Origin: Blasia pusilla
Taxonomy: Eukaryota; Marchantiophyta; Marchantiopsida; Blasiales
Length of the DNA stretch: 64,000 bases
Assembly (NCBI GenBank): GCA_050084515.1
Contig: CM114272.1
Coordinates: 25,110,001-25,174,000, forward strand
Direction of reading: 5' to 3'
Each line of letters starts with the position of its first letter. The first letter of the stretch is position 1. This document shows positions 49,889 through 62,545 of this stretch, piece after piece. The notes under the pieces are model-generated. The model ran no database searches and was not told the DNA's origin. It worked only from the letters and a program-made list of their open reading frames with translations. A program made the position numbers and the translations under genes.

Positions 49889-50885
49889 TGTCGCGACCCT
49901 CATGACCAAACAAGCGCCAAGCGGACCATCGGAACATTAGCGGGCTCACGCTAAGATGGTTGCGCGTTGGAGTAGTCTCAAAGAGGAGACAAGAGACGAG
50001 ACGCGAGCGAGGCGTCGCGTTTCAGATGTTGTGGTCGCGACCAAGAAACCTGGACCAAACGCGGAATGAGACTTGAAAGAAGTCGAGTCTAGGAAGTGGG
50101 TTGCCAAAGGAAGAATCCGGATTTGGAATGCCACTAGCGTTTGAGAGTTTCCGACTCTATTTGTGGCCATAACTTTTAGCACCAAGATGCGTTTGGATTA
50201 AATAAGGATGCGTTAGAAAGCTTATGGAAATCCAGTTCAAACACACTAAACATCTCTGCAAACGCTTCAGCAGCGGCTGAGAAACAACCCGGAAACGACT
50301 GTAAAAAGAGTCGGGTTGAGGGCCACAATGAAGGGCCCGACCCTCCTTTTCCAAAGGGGGTTATTGGAGAACCCCAAAAGTACTAGTAAGGGGGAAGGTC
50401 TTCGAGAGTGCTTGGAACCCGAACCCCACTTTGGGCGCCGCGGGGCGGCTCAAGGGCATGGAACGGAACGCGAGTTTGGGGGTTGGGTTGGAAAACCTAC
50501 ACCAAGTCTATTGAGGCGATTTTAGACATCCCTCTTGGATTTCACCCCGCGACTCAATTACTTGGATCTGGCTTGGAACTCACACGAGGTCCATTGAACA
50601 GTTGGGATCGCTAGGCGCACGGGTGCCGTTTCAGATCCCTACACTAACCAGGAAGTCTGTTCCAAGTCTTGAAGGACTTGCCGTGTTTCGGAAACTAGAA
50701 ACTAAGGAAGGTTGAGCTTGATGAGACGCCGAGTTGAGAACTCGGTGGGTTGGAACGCTGGTTGGCCCAGACCCGACTAACGAGAGTGCATGTTTGGGTG
50801 CAGATCGGCGATGAGATCGTGACCTACTGAACGTACGCTTCCGCAACACTAAAGATTGACGTTCAAGGAGAGTAGGGGCGCGACA
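49889..50885 (+). repeat. 5' LTR of a second LTR-retrotransposon family
   Basis: It starts TGTCGCGACC and ends GGGGCGCGACA, a matching TG...CA pair with short terminal inversions. It is 997 bp long and directly followed by a primer-binding site. A diverged copy in the opposite orientation is at 62546-63568. It is inserted into the RNase H fragment to its left. Confidence 0.9.
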
Positions 50886-50887
50886 AG

Positions 50888-50900
50888 TGGTATCAGAGCT
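50888..50900 (+). promoter_or_regulatory. Primer-binding site for initiator Met-tRNA
   Basis: TGGTATCAGAGCT, two bases after the LTR end, is complementary to the 3' end of plant initiator methionine tRNA, the usual primer for minus-strand DNA synthesis. Confidence 0.92.
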
Positions 50901-51034
50901 AATCCTTGGTGAGCGAGAACTTGGGGTCGTGGGATCAACCGGACGCTTGGGAAAACTCAAGGTAGCCGCTAGACTCAGATGCTCAAGGAGGGATGCAAGA
51001 AACGAGGAGGAGATCTGAGTGAGTTGGCTTGAAC

Positions 51035-51223
51035 ATGGCGATCGAGGGAGAACCACCCAAGAAGCGCCGAATCAAGCGACGTGAACCAAGAGAGGAACCA
51101 ATGCCGGACCGTGAAGCTATGGAGGAGACGGAGACTCCCGAAGAGCTGAACGCCAGTCGTGAAGACGTCCCAGAGGCGAATCCTTCCGTGGGGCCATCGG
51201 GCCCAAACTCAGGGGAGGGATGA
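51035..51223 (+). pseudogene. Truncated Gag N-terminus of the second LTR family
   Basis: Downstream of the primer site, a short frame starts MAIEGEPPKKRRIKRREPRE and is basic, then acidic and Pro/Ser-rich. The leader before it is shared with the inverted relative at 62276-62545. The frame breaks off at about 51223, where unrelated sequence in the opposite orientation begins, so the rest of the element is missing here. Confidence 0.6.
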
Positions 51224-52104
51224 AATTGTACCAACATTGGTACTGGTCGGTTCCCTGTTCCTTTCCCAAGTCTGATCCCTATGAGAATGATTGTTGGTAC
51301 GACCCCTAGAGTTTTGAAAACCTTCTCTTGCAAAACTGAAGTATAGTCTTCTTCCTTGGTGAAGAGCAGTCCCATGATAACTAAATTGAGTTCCTTGGTT
51401 TTCCTATCATGGATTTCTAGGACCCTATCTGCTTCCTCTTTTGCTACCTCTTTGGCTACTTGTGTTGCAACCTCAGTGATTTGTGTTGTGGCCATGTGCT
51501 TGCCCACTACTTTAGTCCAGATTCTAACAGGATTTGCAGGGTTGTGCCCAGTTAAACGGTACTATTGCATTACCTTCCCAAGCTCAGTGTTATCCTCTTT
51601 GAAGCAGGCAGCTAAGTCCTTCTTCAATTTCAGGTTCTCAGCCCTCAAAGTGACCAACTCTAATTCCACAGTTGTCTTCTGAGCCGTCCATTTTAGGAGG
51701 TTCAACTCCTTGCTGGACATCCATCTGCCTTGCTCTTCTTTTGCTGCCTGCATCACTGTATTCCATGCCAACATCTAGTTGGCCTGAAAGCTTTCCCATT
51801 TTCCTTCTAATTCAAAGAACTAATTCGTGATGGATGTCACTTCAAGATATGGTATAACCTTTGTTGAATGTGTGACAACTGCGTGTAGTCGTTTCTTGTC
51901 ACACTACCTCATTTTTTTCCTGACATAGTGGCGAGAGTTTGGTGCGATCAATCTACACGAGCCATTTGATCTCACCAATTTCCCACTGTCCCTACTCTTT
52001 GTCTGCTTGTAGGAAAGATCCTTGACTATGGTCGTGTCTTGGACCTCCTCCGGCGAGGTTTCTAACGCCGGTTTTTCTGTGGTATTCATGCGTGCAGTGT
52101 TCAC
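51223..52104 (-). pseudogene. LINE ORF1-like fragment, antisense to the LTR element
   Basis: In minus-strand order: an unrecognised N-terminal frame (52104-51904); a coiled-coil-like, Lys/Glu/Leu-rich segment (51774-51562); then 51507-51223 with EVAKEEADRVLEIHDRKTKE, LNLVIMGLLFTKEEDYTSVL and a GNRPVPMLVQF end. This recalls the coiled-coil plus RNA-binding arrangement of L1-type ORF1 proteins. The assignment is by pattern only. Frame breaks separate the pieces. Confidence 0.45.
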
Positions 52105-53689
<1,585 letters not shown>

Positions 53690-54440
53690 ACTTGGTTTAG
53701 CTTTTGATGTTATGATATTGGGAGGTACGCCCAACAAGATTTTTTGACTCGCCGCTACGCTATGTGAGTGTGGAGATGGTGTCATTGCCTCACGTTCAAA
53801 GATGTTTGTATAGGATATGGTGGATCAGCCCTTAGAGCCTATGCTTGGGCCATCCATCTCATATTCATGGCAAGTTGCGGTTGCTAGGATGGCACAGATG
53901 CCCGCTAGAGCTGCGATAAAACATGCAATGGTCTCACTAAGTGTTGTGTTTTTGGATAACTCGGAAGAGGTCTTCCATTTGGTGAGTCTTGGAGTAAGAG
54001 TGTTTAGTCAACAATGTGTCTTGTTAGATTCAAGAGCGCAATCCTTGATATTGGGGAAGGCGGCGTTTATGAGATTGGGCCTGACTAGGGCCGATATGGA
54101 GCATTTCCCATTAAGGATACACACGTCCTTGGCTGAAGCAACTACATTGCAGTTTATCACCTCACATGAGCTCATGGTGAGGATTTGACCATGATATCTG
54201 ATAGATGAGTGTGTGGTCCGTGTAAAGGCGATAGTGACCAATGTCGAGTCCTACGATGTCTTGGTTGGAGGAGCAATGTTGTATTCGATGAGGATTTTTT
54301 GGATTACAAGGAGGAGTCAGTGGCACTGTAGACCATAATGGAAGTCAAGTGATGGGCGAATTAGCTTGCTAGCTATTTAATTCATGAGTGGAGTGATCAA
54401 GTGAAGGCCACGAGAGATGGCGACTCTAGCAGTAGTTAGA
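53690..54440 (+). pseudogene. Protease region of the methyltransferase/PHD gypsy family, fragment
   Basis: LAATLCECGDGVIASRS and the frame at 53817-54188 (VLLDSRAQSLILGKAAFMRL) match the gag-protease linker and active-site region of element 1, but with DSR in place of DSG. SYDVLVGGAMLYSM follows in another frame near 54247. It is cut off at about 54440, against an opposite-strand gypsy gag-pol, before the methyltransferase domain would begin. Confidence 0.8.
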
Positions 54441-56708
54441 AGCTCCATCTGCACTGACCACGTGACCCAAGAATTTGATCTTACTCAAACCAAATTTTCT
54501 CTTCTCTACATTCACATACAGCTGATTTGCCCTTAGCTTAGACAAGACCGCTCTAACATGTCGAACGTGCTCCTCTAGTGACTTCGAATAGATAAGTATG
54601 TCATCAATATAGATGATAACATACTCATCCATTTCCTTGTGAAAAATGGATTTCATCAATGTGGTGAACTTTGGAGGCGCGTTACATAGACTGAAAGGCA
54701 TCACTACAAACTCAAAGGAACCGTATCTTGTCCTACACGCAGTCTTCTCCACATCTGCCTCGGCAATCCGAATCTGGTAATATCCTGACTTCAAGTCAAT
54801 CCTATTGAAATATCTCGTACCTGCCAGCCTATCGAAGAGATCATCTATCCTCGGTAGAGGATAATTGTTCCGAACCGTCACTTTATTCAGTGCACGGTAA
54901 TCAACACACAGCCTCATCTTTCCATCCTTCTTCTTTACAAAAAGAACAGGTGCTCCATGAGGTGACTTGCTAGTCCTAATGTAACCCTTTTCCAAGAGCT
55001 CACTTAACTGCTTTTTCAACTCAAGAAGTTCCTCCTGATTCAACCTATATGGTGCTTTTGAAGGCGGTTGGGAACCGGGTATGATCTCTATCTTATGATC
55101 AACGGCTCTATGTGGCGGCAATTCAGTCGGAAGCTCATGTGTCAAGACATCCTCAAACTCCTTGACCACTTCCTGGAGTGGTTCTGGGATTCCCCTTGAA
55201 GCAGTGTCTTGATCTCTGCCTATACTGCTTGTAGCCTCCTCCACTTGTCTCATCAAGCAGAGGAATCCATCCTCCAACTCGGTCATGCTCCTCCTTGTAA
55301 TCGAGTTCACTAACTCCTTCTTCGCCAGAACCTCACGGACCAACCGCACCTGTAACCGTTTGCCTTTTAGCAAGACGCTCAACCTCAAGAGTCTACGTCT
55401 TAACTCCATCTCATACGCATCTAGGAATGTATTCCCCAAGACTCCGTCAATGCCATCCATTTTGCACACAGTGAAATTCTCCTTCAACTCGAATACCCCG
55501 CATCCTACTGTCAAACCCAAGACCAAATCAGAAGTCCGATGAGACTTGCCTCCTGCAAATCCTACTCGAATGGGCTCATCCGCCTTAGAGGTAGACGGCC
55601 CCAATTCCTTCATGATTCTCGGGCTTAGGAAGGAGTGTGAAGCACTTGTATCCACGAGCAACAACACATCGCGATCAGCAATCTTGGATCTTAGGTACAC
55701 CAAATTGTGCGTCCTCTTGGTGACCTGAAGGGACGTCTCGCGATCGCCCGCCAACAGATGCTTAGCAGCAAACAAAATCATACTCCCATTACTAACCTTC
55801 GGTTTTGAAAACACTTTCGCCAGGTGCCCCGGTTCGCCACAGTTGTAGCATACGACCTTGCCGTTCCCTGACTTCGAGTGCTGTCCTCCTTTCGACTTCG
55901 TATGAAGTTCCACTCGTTTTGCTGCCAGAGCAGACGACTCCCCTGGATCGTGTTGGCCCCCACTACAGACTCTTTTGAACGCCTCCTTATTTTTCGACTT
56001 CTTTGAAAAACCTTTTGGCTCGAAGGGTTTCTGGGTTTGGACCTCATCGTCCCCAATCCGCTGCGCTAGCTTCAGAAGATCCGTGCACGTCTGTGGCAAC
56101 GTCGGCATTCGGTAAAGGGCCTTTTCAGCGCTCGGCTTGAGTCCACTAATGAAGATAGCCTTCTTCGCGTGCTCATCCATCTTTGGAATAGCAGTCAGTT
56201 TTGCACTAAACTCCCTCACATACGCGCTTAAGGAACCACTCTGCCGCATCCGCACACATTCCACCGTGTCGCGCAACCCTTGGTACTCCGGAGTGAATCG
56301 ATCCCCAATCAACACCTTCAACTCCTCCCAACTCAGAGGTGACTCGCCGCCCAGATATTCCTCTCGTTGAGCTGTCCACCATTGTAGCGCATGATCCTTC
56401 AAGAAAGTAACGGCTACCGTCACCTTGTCCTGCTCAGCTGCCCTCTGCGCCTCGAAGTACGGTTCCAGTTCCGTAAGGAAATCCTTCACTTTCCGCGAGC
56501 GCCCCACCCCAGTGAATGGCGTGGGCATGTTTGTCTTGTAGAGCTTTTTGCCCGCACCCGGAGTTCGAGTGGCCTCCAACTCTGCAATCCGCTTGCTTTG
56601 ATGGGACATCTGCTCCACCAACAGCTTCAACAAGTCCAACGTCTGGAATGGGATGGTCAGTTTTCCAAGATTGACCATAACTCTTTGCTTGCAATCCAAA
56701 TTGTGCAC
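54426..56708 (-). CDS. Unrelated Ty3/gypsy gag-protease-RT, long open frame, truncated
   Basis: A 760-residue frame. Retrotransposon gag spans about 60-215 ([20 protein letters not shown]). A zinc knuckle with C287, C290 and H295 has Phe300 where the fourth ligand should be Cys. The protease motif is [14 protein letters not shown] (Asp353; the usual DTGA has become DTSA). RT spans about 520-755, with [20 protein letters not shown], motif [16 protein letters not shown] (Asp638), a motif B variant [15 protein letters not shown] and motif [16 protein letters not shown] (702-703). The frame ends abruptly after GHVVSADG, where homology stops at about 54440, so RNase H and integrase are missing. 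It is a different, more conventional gypsy lineage with no methyltransferase between protease and RT. The long frame suggests fairly recent insertion, but the altered knuckle and protease residues argue against activity. Confidence 0.88.
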   Translation of the reverse strand: MHNLDCKQRVMVNLGKLTIPFQTLDLLKLLVEQMSHQSKRIAELEATRTPGAGKKLYKTNMPTPFTGVGRSRKVKDFLTELEPYFEAQRAAEQDKVTVAVTFLKDHALQWWTAQREEYLGGESPLSWEELKVLIGDRFTPEYQGLRDTVECVRMRQSGSLSAYVREFSAKLTAIPKMDEHAKKAIFISGLKPSAEKALYRMPTLPQTCTDLLKLAQRIGDDEVQTQKPFEPKGFSKKSKNKEAFKRVCSGGQHDPGESSALAAKRVELHTKSKGGQHSKSGNGKVVCYNCGEPGHLAKVFSKPKVSNGSMILFAAKHLLAGDRETSLQVTKRTHNLVYLRSKIADRDVLLLVDTSASHSFLSPRIMKELGPSTSKADEPIRVGFAGGKSHRTSDLVLGLTVGCGVFELKENFTVCKMDGIDGVLGNTFLDAYEMELRRRLLRLSVLLKGKRLQVRLVREVLAKKELVNSITRRSMTELEDGFLCLMRQVEEATSSIGRDQDTASRGIPEPLQEVVKEFEDVLTHELPTELPPHRAVDHKIEIIPGSQPPSKAPYRLNQEELLELKKQLSELLEKGYIRTSKSPHGAPVLFVKKKDGKMRLCVDYRALNKVTVRNNYPLPRIDDLFDRLAGTRYFNRIDLKSGYYQIRIAEADVEKTACRTRYGSFEFVVMPFSLCNAPPKFTTLMKSIFHKEMDEYVIIYIDDILIYSKSLEEHVRHVRAVLSKLRANQLYVNVEKRKFGLSKIKFLGHVVSADGASNYC

Positions 56709-57300
56709 CGTCTATTGCACAGTGTGTATAGCTTCACAATCTACGACGATGTTGAAAAATATTTTGAATTGGACATTCCAATAAAAACTGACAAGGATTG
56801 TAATAAAGCCCAATGTCTCTTTCTCCTACACAGAATTTGGCAGCGCTTCCGCGCTGATTTTTTCCAACAAAAATGTAAAACTTGTGAGAACACAAATCAG
56901 CAAGCTCCATGGTGCTCCCGAGAGCACCGACATGGAGCTATCCATCCCCATACTCAATTCCTATCAAAAATTGAGCAGGGCTTCCGAGTGCCACTCTCAT
57001 GTATAAAAAATCAGCAAAGCAAAACAACAAACTCGTATGGCTCTTGCTCCGGTGAGCACTCCCATGAGCCATGAAGCGGAGAACATAATCCCCCCAACCT
57101 GCACCAAACATCGAGCAACTAGCGAGCTCCCCCATGAAGCTCTCTCACTCACTCATTTCTCTCTTTGTAAAATAAGATCCAATCTCTCTCAACTCCATAG
57201 CTCTCAAATGTGTGCACTCTCACATGTCTCTCTCAATGTCAAACCAAACCCACTCTTCTAATGAGAGGCTTGGGTTAAACACACAAAGCAAGCAAGACCA
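56709..57300 (-). other. Probable leader/LTR remnant of the gypsy at 54.4-56.7 kb
   Basis: Non-coding sequence directly upstream of the gag frame, with GAGA-rich tracts and small hairpins (CATGGTGCTCCCGAGAGCAC near 56910). It ends where methyltransferase-family sequence resumes at about 57300. I cannot define an LTR or primer site. Confidence 0.4.
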
Positions 57301-59045
57301 TCAGGAATGGAAGTATCTTCTATATGCACATGTCCCTCAATCAAATCACTAGGCCAAGTGATGGCACTGCTAAATGTTGCTAAGGTCGCCATCTCACCTA
57401 GCCGTCGCTTGATCACTGCACCTGTGAATCGAACGGGTAATGAGCTAAGGCGTCCATCACCTGACTGTCATCTTGGTCTATAGGACCGTGACTTCTCTCA
57501 CTAATCCAGGGAAAACCCCATCGGGTATAACACTGCTCCACCAACCAAGACGTCGTAGGACTCTCCATCAATCATTATCGCCTTGGCTCGCACCACGGTC
57601 TCATCTATAGGATGTCCTGGGTGAATCCTCACCACGACCTCCTGTCAGGTGATATACTATATGGTACTTGCTCCACCCAAGGATGTATGTATCCACAATG
57701 GATAACACTCCATATCGGCTCTCGTCAAGCCCAATCCTCTGAATGACGTTTTCCCCAACATCAGGGGTTGCGCTCTTGAATCCAACAAGACGCGTTGAGG
57801 ACTAAAAGCTCTACCTCTGGGACTCACCAAGTGGAAGATCTCTCCTCGGTTATCCAACAACATAACACTAGGAGAAGCCATGGCACGCTCTATCGCGGGT
57901 CTGGCGGGCTTCTCCGCCATCCTAGGAGCCGCAACCTGCCATGAATCTGACGTGGAGGCCCGAGCATCCGCTCCAAGAGCAAGTCCATCACCTCCCCTGT
58001 AATCACCTATGAATGTGATGCATAAACTCCAACTCCACGCTCATATAGCATAGCAGCCAGCCAAAAAACCTTGGCGAGCGTACCTCCCAAGGTCATAACA
58101 TCGAAAGCTGGAAAATAAAGGAGCGCGATACACAACGGTGGCCGCCCCAAACAACATGCCCGACACATGCCCCTCTTCAGCATCAGAAATAGGAGTCGTC
58201 GTAGTCGCTTCTCCCATCGCCCTCTGTGCCTGCACACTAACAAGATCACCAACTCTCCACGAACTCTGATCAAGACCCATCGATGGGGTCCTGATCGCCT
58301 CGGACAACGTGAAAGACTGAGGAATCCTAGTATGTTTCCAGGCTTCCCCTCATTGTTGATCCAACTCTACGGCTGATCCACGCGTCACAACTACGGCGGC
58401 CTCCATCTGGGCAACCCTACACATCTAACTAGGATCCTATATATCTCTGGTTGCTCCATATGATGTCGATGCCACGGATCCTGCATCGGGTAATCTCAAT
58501 GCCATAGCGGCAATCTGCTCGTGTAGCTGATGTATCTGAGCAACCATCCTAGCCTCACACCCGACGTCTCCCTTGACGTGTCTAGGTGGTGGGACTCTAC
58601 CTCCTCCACGGGCAGATCCACCACCCTGTCGGGCAACTCCAGCTCCTCGTCCCCCAACGGGACCACCTGGTGCACAATTTCTAAGCCCACCCGGACTGGC
58701 TACTCGCTCTGGTACCCTCTCTAGCCGTCAGTGCAAACGTAACTCAGGATGTAAACTGAAACACTTGGCGCCTGTATGACCATACCTCTGACAATAGTCA
58801 CACTGATAACCTCCTTGTGGAGCACCATCTCCTCCTCCATGTTGAGGCACATGTCCATGATCCCGACGAGTGCAATCACGCTAATGATGGGCTCCACCAC
58901 ATGACCAACAAGTAATGTGGCTCAGCTGCTACTGAGACGCATATGAAGGCGCAAGTCTCTGTGGCACGGCCTCCCAATATCCTCCCTGAGGTCGTGGTGC
59001 AGGAGTCAACCTATCTCAGAGTCCACGTTGTTGCACAGGTGGTGC
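57301..59045 (-). pseudogene. Gag-protease fragment of the methyltransferase/PHD gypsy family
   Basis: In element order: gag nucleocapsid near 58940-58740 with CWSCGGAHH and a canonical CDYCQRYGHTGAKC knuckle; the linker with LSEAIRTPSMG and FWLAAMLYERG (58307-58007); the protease active site VLLDSRAQPLMLGKTSFRGL (57920-57657), with DSR as in the copy at 53.7 kb; then the beginning of the methyltransferase linker (AITWPSDLIEG near 57340). It is cut off at about 57300 before motif I. It represents a second subfamily, more diverged from elements 1 and 2. Confidence 0.78.
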
Positions 59046-59599
59046 GAGATAAGAAAATACCAAAAGAGAATGACGTGAGATGCTAAAAAATGGCTCAAAA
59101 TACACCAGCGCGTGAATGATGGAAGTTTACGGTTGGGCTCTCAAAGGGAATAGGTAGATATGGGCATGTTTAGACAAGGTTCCTTGATCACCTTCACATC
59201 CCCGATGTGCTAAGGAGAACCAATGGAACAAGACAAAACACTCGAGTCTATGAATCAGAAATCTCAAAATCACCAAACAAGTTTAGTGAAACAAGAGATT
59301 TCCACACTCACAAACACTCACCTAATGTGGAGTCAATTGGAGTTTATTTCAAATGCAACAAGGAGGGAAAATATCCAAGTTGGTCCCAAATAAAATCCAA
59401 GTACTCCCAAAAGGCACCTAAGGGATTTCTCCAAAATTCCTAGTAACCTTGAAAGCCCTTAGCTATCAAGGCACCATAAAAATTTGGAGCCTAATCCAAA
59501 ATATCACTAAAAATTTGGAGAAATAGGGGAGGGGGCTTGCAAGCCCTAGTGCCCGCATGTGGGCTCCTTCGTGGGCCAAGAAGCCCGCGCGCAGGATGT
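59046..59599. other. Stretch without a recognised gene
   Basis: Possibly part of the leader of the adjacent gypsy fragment. No domain or RNA gene is seen. Confidence 0.4.
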
Positions 59600-59850
59600 A
59601 GGCGGGCCCTAGAGCCCGCATGCGGGCTAGGCCTGAAGCGCCGAATCAGAGGGCGCGACCCAATTTTTCCGCGACGCGGGATGTACGCGGGCCCTAGAGC
59701 CCGCATGCGGGTTAGGCCGGAAGCGCCGAATCAGAGGGCGCGACCCAATTTTTCCGCGACGCGGGATGTACGCGGGCCCTAGAGCCCGCATGCGGGTTAG
59801 GCCGGAAGCGCCGAATCAGAGGGTGCGACGCAAACCAATTTTTCCACGAC
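59600..59850. repeat. GC-rich tandem repeat, period 85 bp, three copies
   Basis: The string AGAGCCCGCATGCGGG occurs at 59611, 59696 and 59781, exactly 85 bp apart. Each unit contains the palindrome CCCGCATGCGGG and GGGCCCTAGAGCCC, and GGAAGCGCCGAATCAGAGGG. The second and third units are almost identical, so duplication is recent. Confidence 0.92.
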
Positions 59851-59975
59851 GTGAGTCTGATAGCAAATTGGGGGCGGGGCATGATGCGCACTGGCCGGGA
59901 AAGAGCGGATTGCTCGGTGTGCACGGGCCCAAGTGCGGGCTGCGGGCAACGCGGGCTCATGGAGCCCGCACTCGG

Positions 59976-60190
59976 GCCCGCACGGACATGTCTGTCCTCA
60001 AGACGAACATATGTCTACGGCCACGGACAAGTCCGCATGCAACCTTGCTCCTCCCTCATTGCTCCTCTCATCCTTGCCTTGTCTTCCATCATGGACTAAA
60101 AGTGTGGGTCCCACCTCTTGGAGCCCATGTTAGTGGACATGTCCAAACTTTTCCGTCCATGTTCGTCCTAAGGAAGGACAAGTCCGTTTT
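59976..60190. repeat. Two GGACATGTCC hairpin repeats
   Basis: 59976-60040 and 60132-60190 contain related strings: GCCCGCACGGACATGTCTGT, and GTGGACATGTCC with TTCGTCCTAAGGAAGGACAA. They match the copy at 14011-14056. Confidence 0.55.
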
Positions 60191-60640
60191 TGTGCAACCA
60201 TGGTGTATGATGAAAGTGGAAGACTTGATACAATGCTTTTGGACTAAAGCTTTTAATATTTGTTGTTTACATTCTAAATAGGTGCTTCCAAGTTAGTGGA
60301 AGGTATGACTCCTCATCAATAATTCAAATAAATCAAGCTTTCTCATGGGGTTGATTAATTTACTATTTGCCATTCTCATGTAAGATACCATTAGCCCAAT
60401 ACGTCACAAATCTTGTAGCAAATGTGTTATACACCTTCGTGATGCATCAAGGACCAAGCTCAATTCCAACTACATGACGTGCAACTATAAGGGATACAAT
60501 GATGAGTCTAAAGTTTATCATCTATATTGACTTGAGGCAAAGAAGATGTTTATGAGTTGTAATGAGATGTTTTAATAATTTTTTTGTTAAGTGGCGGATA
60601 TCTCTGGTATGTCCATCCTAAAATAAGGAGGAAACCCACA
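60191..60640. other. Stretch without a recognised gene
   Basis: Between the hairpin repeats and the copia remnant; weak similarity to copia upstream parts cannot be excluded. Confidence 0.35.
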
Positions 60641-62180
60641 AGATCACATCATCAATGTTTACACCGGATCACCAAGAAGAAGAATTTGGTGATGAGTTCA
60701 AAGAGCAACGTGCTCTTCCAATACGATTGTCATACCCTAAGTGGATAAAGCAGATCTTGGATGGTAAGGATCCACTAGAAACTAAAGAAATAGCTACGCA
60801 TCCAAGAGACTAGAGGAGCATAATAGAGCTTCCACATATCTTGTCAACATGACCTTAATGACAGAGGTCTAGAAGGTGGGAGAATTAGCATGCTTGGATG
60901 AGACTCTTGCTCATTCTCAATGGAAAGTTGTCATGTAGATGAAGATGGATGCTATTTGATAAGAGAAATCAAACTTAGACTTTGGTTGAGAAGCGAAAGG
61001 TCAGGAAGATAATTCACACCGAGTGGATGCATGAAACCAAGTACAAGTCACATGATACGTTGGATAAACTCAAAACAAGGTTGGTTGCACAATATTGATC
61101 ATAGAATGAAGGTTTTGATGAGGGATTTAATTAATATGAGACTTTTTTTCCTACTACAAGGATACATGACATCCATTTAAAATTTTCTAGCTATGTTTGG
61201 AAGATATTGACTTGTATATCAATACGATGTGAAGTCTACATTTCTGAATGGGATTCTCAAGGAGGAGATGTAGGTATCTCAACCCCAAGGTTTTGAGATA
61301 CCTGGATCAAAAGAGATAATATGTCTCCTTCATTGAGCATTATATAGGCTAAAGCAAGGCCCTTAGGTATGGTATCAATGAATGCATAAATTCTTTAGAG
61401 AAATGGGTCTTACCAAAAGTTCGTTAAAAGCAAATCTATATGTATTTTACAAAGATGAGATGTATATGTTGATTTTCCTTTATATGGATGATATCACCAT
61501 CCTAGAAGACCATGGTAAGAAAATAGAGGAAATGTTGAAATAGGAGTTTACAATGTCAAATTTGGGCCTTTTGCAATATGTAATTGGCCTCAAAATTTTG
61601 CAACAGTTAGATTCTATTTTAATTTCTATGGAAAAGTATGCTACAAAAATCTTGAAGGCATTTGGGCTGACTGAGTGTAAGGAAGTGGTCTCGCCAAGGG
61701 AGGATATTTCACCATTGGTTGATGAAAGATATATAGAAGACTAGCTAATATGAAATTTGATATTTTTATGTAACACAAGACAAGACATCATTTTTTTGTG
61801 GATGTATTGAGTAGGTTCTTAGTCAAGAACCATAAAAGAAAGAGCCTAACCTAAATTGGCTTTTTCTTGTATGGAGGTGGAGTACAAGGCAACTTATTAT
61901 GCATATGCCTGATGTGAAGCAATATGGCTTAGATGGATATTGCAAGATATAGAAGAAGCACAAGGAAGTCCTATTGTAATGTGGTATGACAAGCATACTT
62001 GAAATGCCATGCATCGCACATAATCCTTTGTTTCATACTTGTATCAATCACATGGAGATCCAATATCATCTTTTTTGGTGAGTTGATTTAGAGAGATTTT
62101 CAAGTTAGTCCATTCAATTTGTCTAATATAGGATAATCGTGCAGACATCTTCACCCAACTGTCCAAGAAAATGAAGTATT
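60641..62180 (+). pseudogene. Ty1/copia RT and RNase H remnant
   Basis: A heavily mutated copia pol. The pre-RT segment is at about 60720-60780 (YPKWIKQILDGKDPLE). The RT region has QPQGFEIPGS near 61275, then YRLKQGP and SSLKANLYVFYKDEMYMLIF, the catalytic YMDD at 61481-61492, and MSNLGLLQYVIGLKILQQ (61553 on). RNase H includes EAIWLRWILQDIEEAQGSP (61914 on) and a degenerate end near 62160. Many stops and shifts show it is old. Orientation is opposite to the LTR fragment that abuts it. Confidence 0.82.
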
Positions 62181-62194
62181 AGGATAATCTTCCA

Positions 62195-62545
62195 GACATC
62201 TCCCAACTCTCCAATGGACCTCGCATGAGCTCCCAAACCAAGATCCAACAATATGAGTCACGGGTTTGAATCATATTTGGGGCTCGGCATCTCAGAAGTC
62301 AACAGCTCCACTTTTGGCTCTTTGTCTGATATTACTTCGTCTCTTGGCTTTTGTTGCTTGACTTGGTGCTTCCGTAGTTCTACACCCTTGGTCGTCATCT
62401 TTAAGCCTTCTTGACTCACATCTCCTCCTTGTTTCTTGCATCCGTCCTTGAGCACCTAGGCCTTCCTTGGGTTTTCCCCAAGCATCTCGTTGCTTCCACG
62501 ATCCCAAGTTCTTGCTCACCAAGGACAAGCTCTGATACCATATAT
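62195..62545 (-). mobile_element. LTR scrap and short internal region of the second LTR family
   Basis: 62195-62270 repeats about 70 bases of the LTR sequence found at 62820-62885. Then 62276-62545 holds the leader and a short gag-like frame (LVSKNLGSWKQRDAWGKPKE), homologous to 50900-51040 in the other orientation. The element has thus collapsed to 5' LTR, leader and an LTR scrap. Confidence 0.6.
62529..62540 (-). promoter_or_regulatory. Primer-binding site for initiator Met-tRNA, minus strand
   Basis: GCTCTGATACCA on the plus strand is TGGTATCAGAGC in element sense, five bases from the LTR edge at 62546. Confidence 0.88.

Noticed and set aside
59600-59850. CRISPR-like array
   Set aside because: The 85-bp units are tandem without spacers, and the sequence is eukaryotic.
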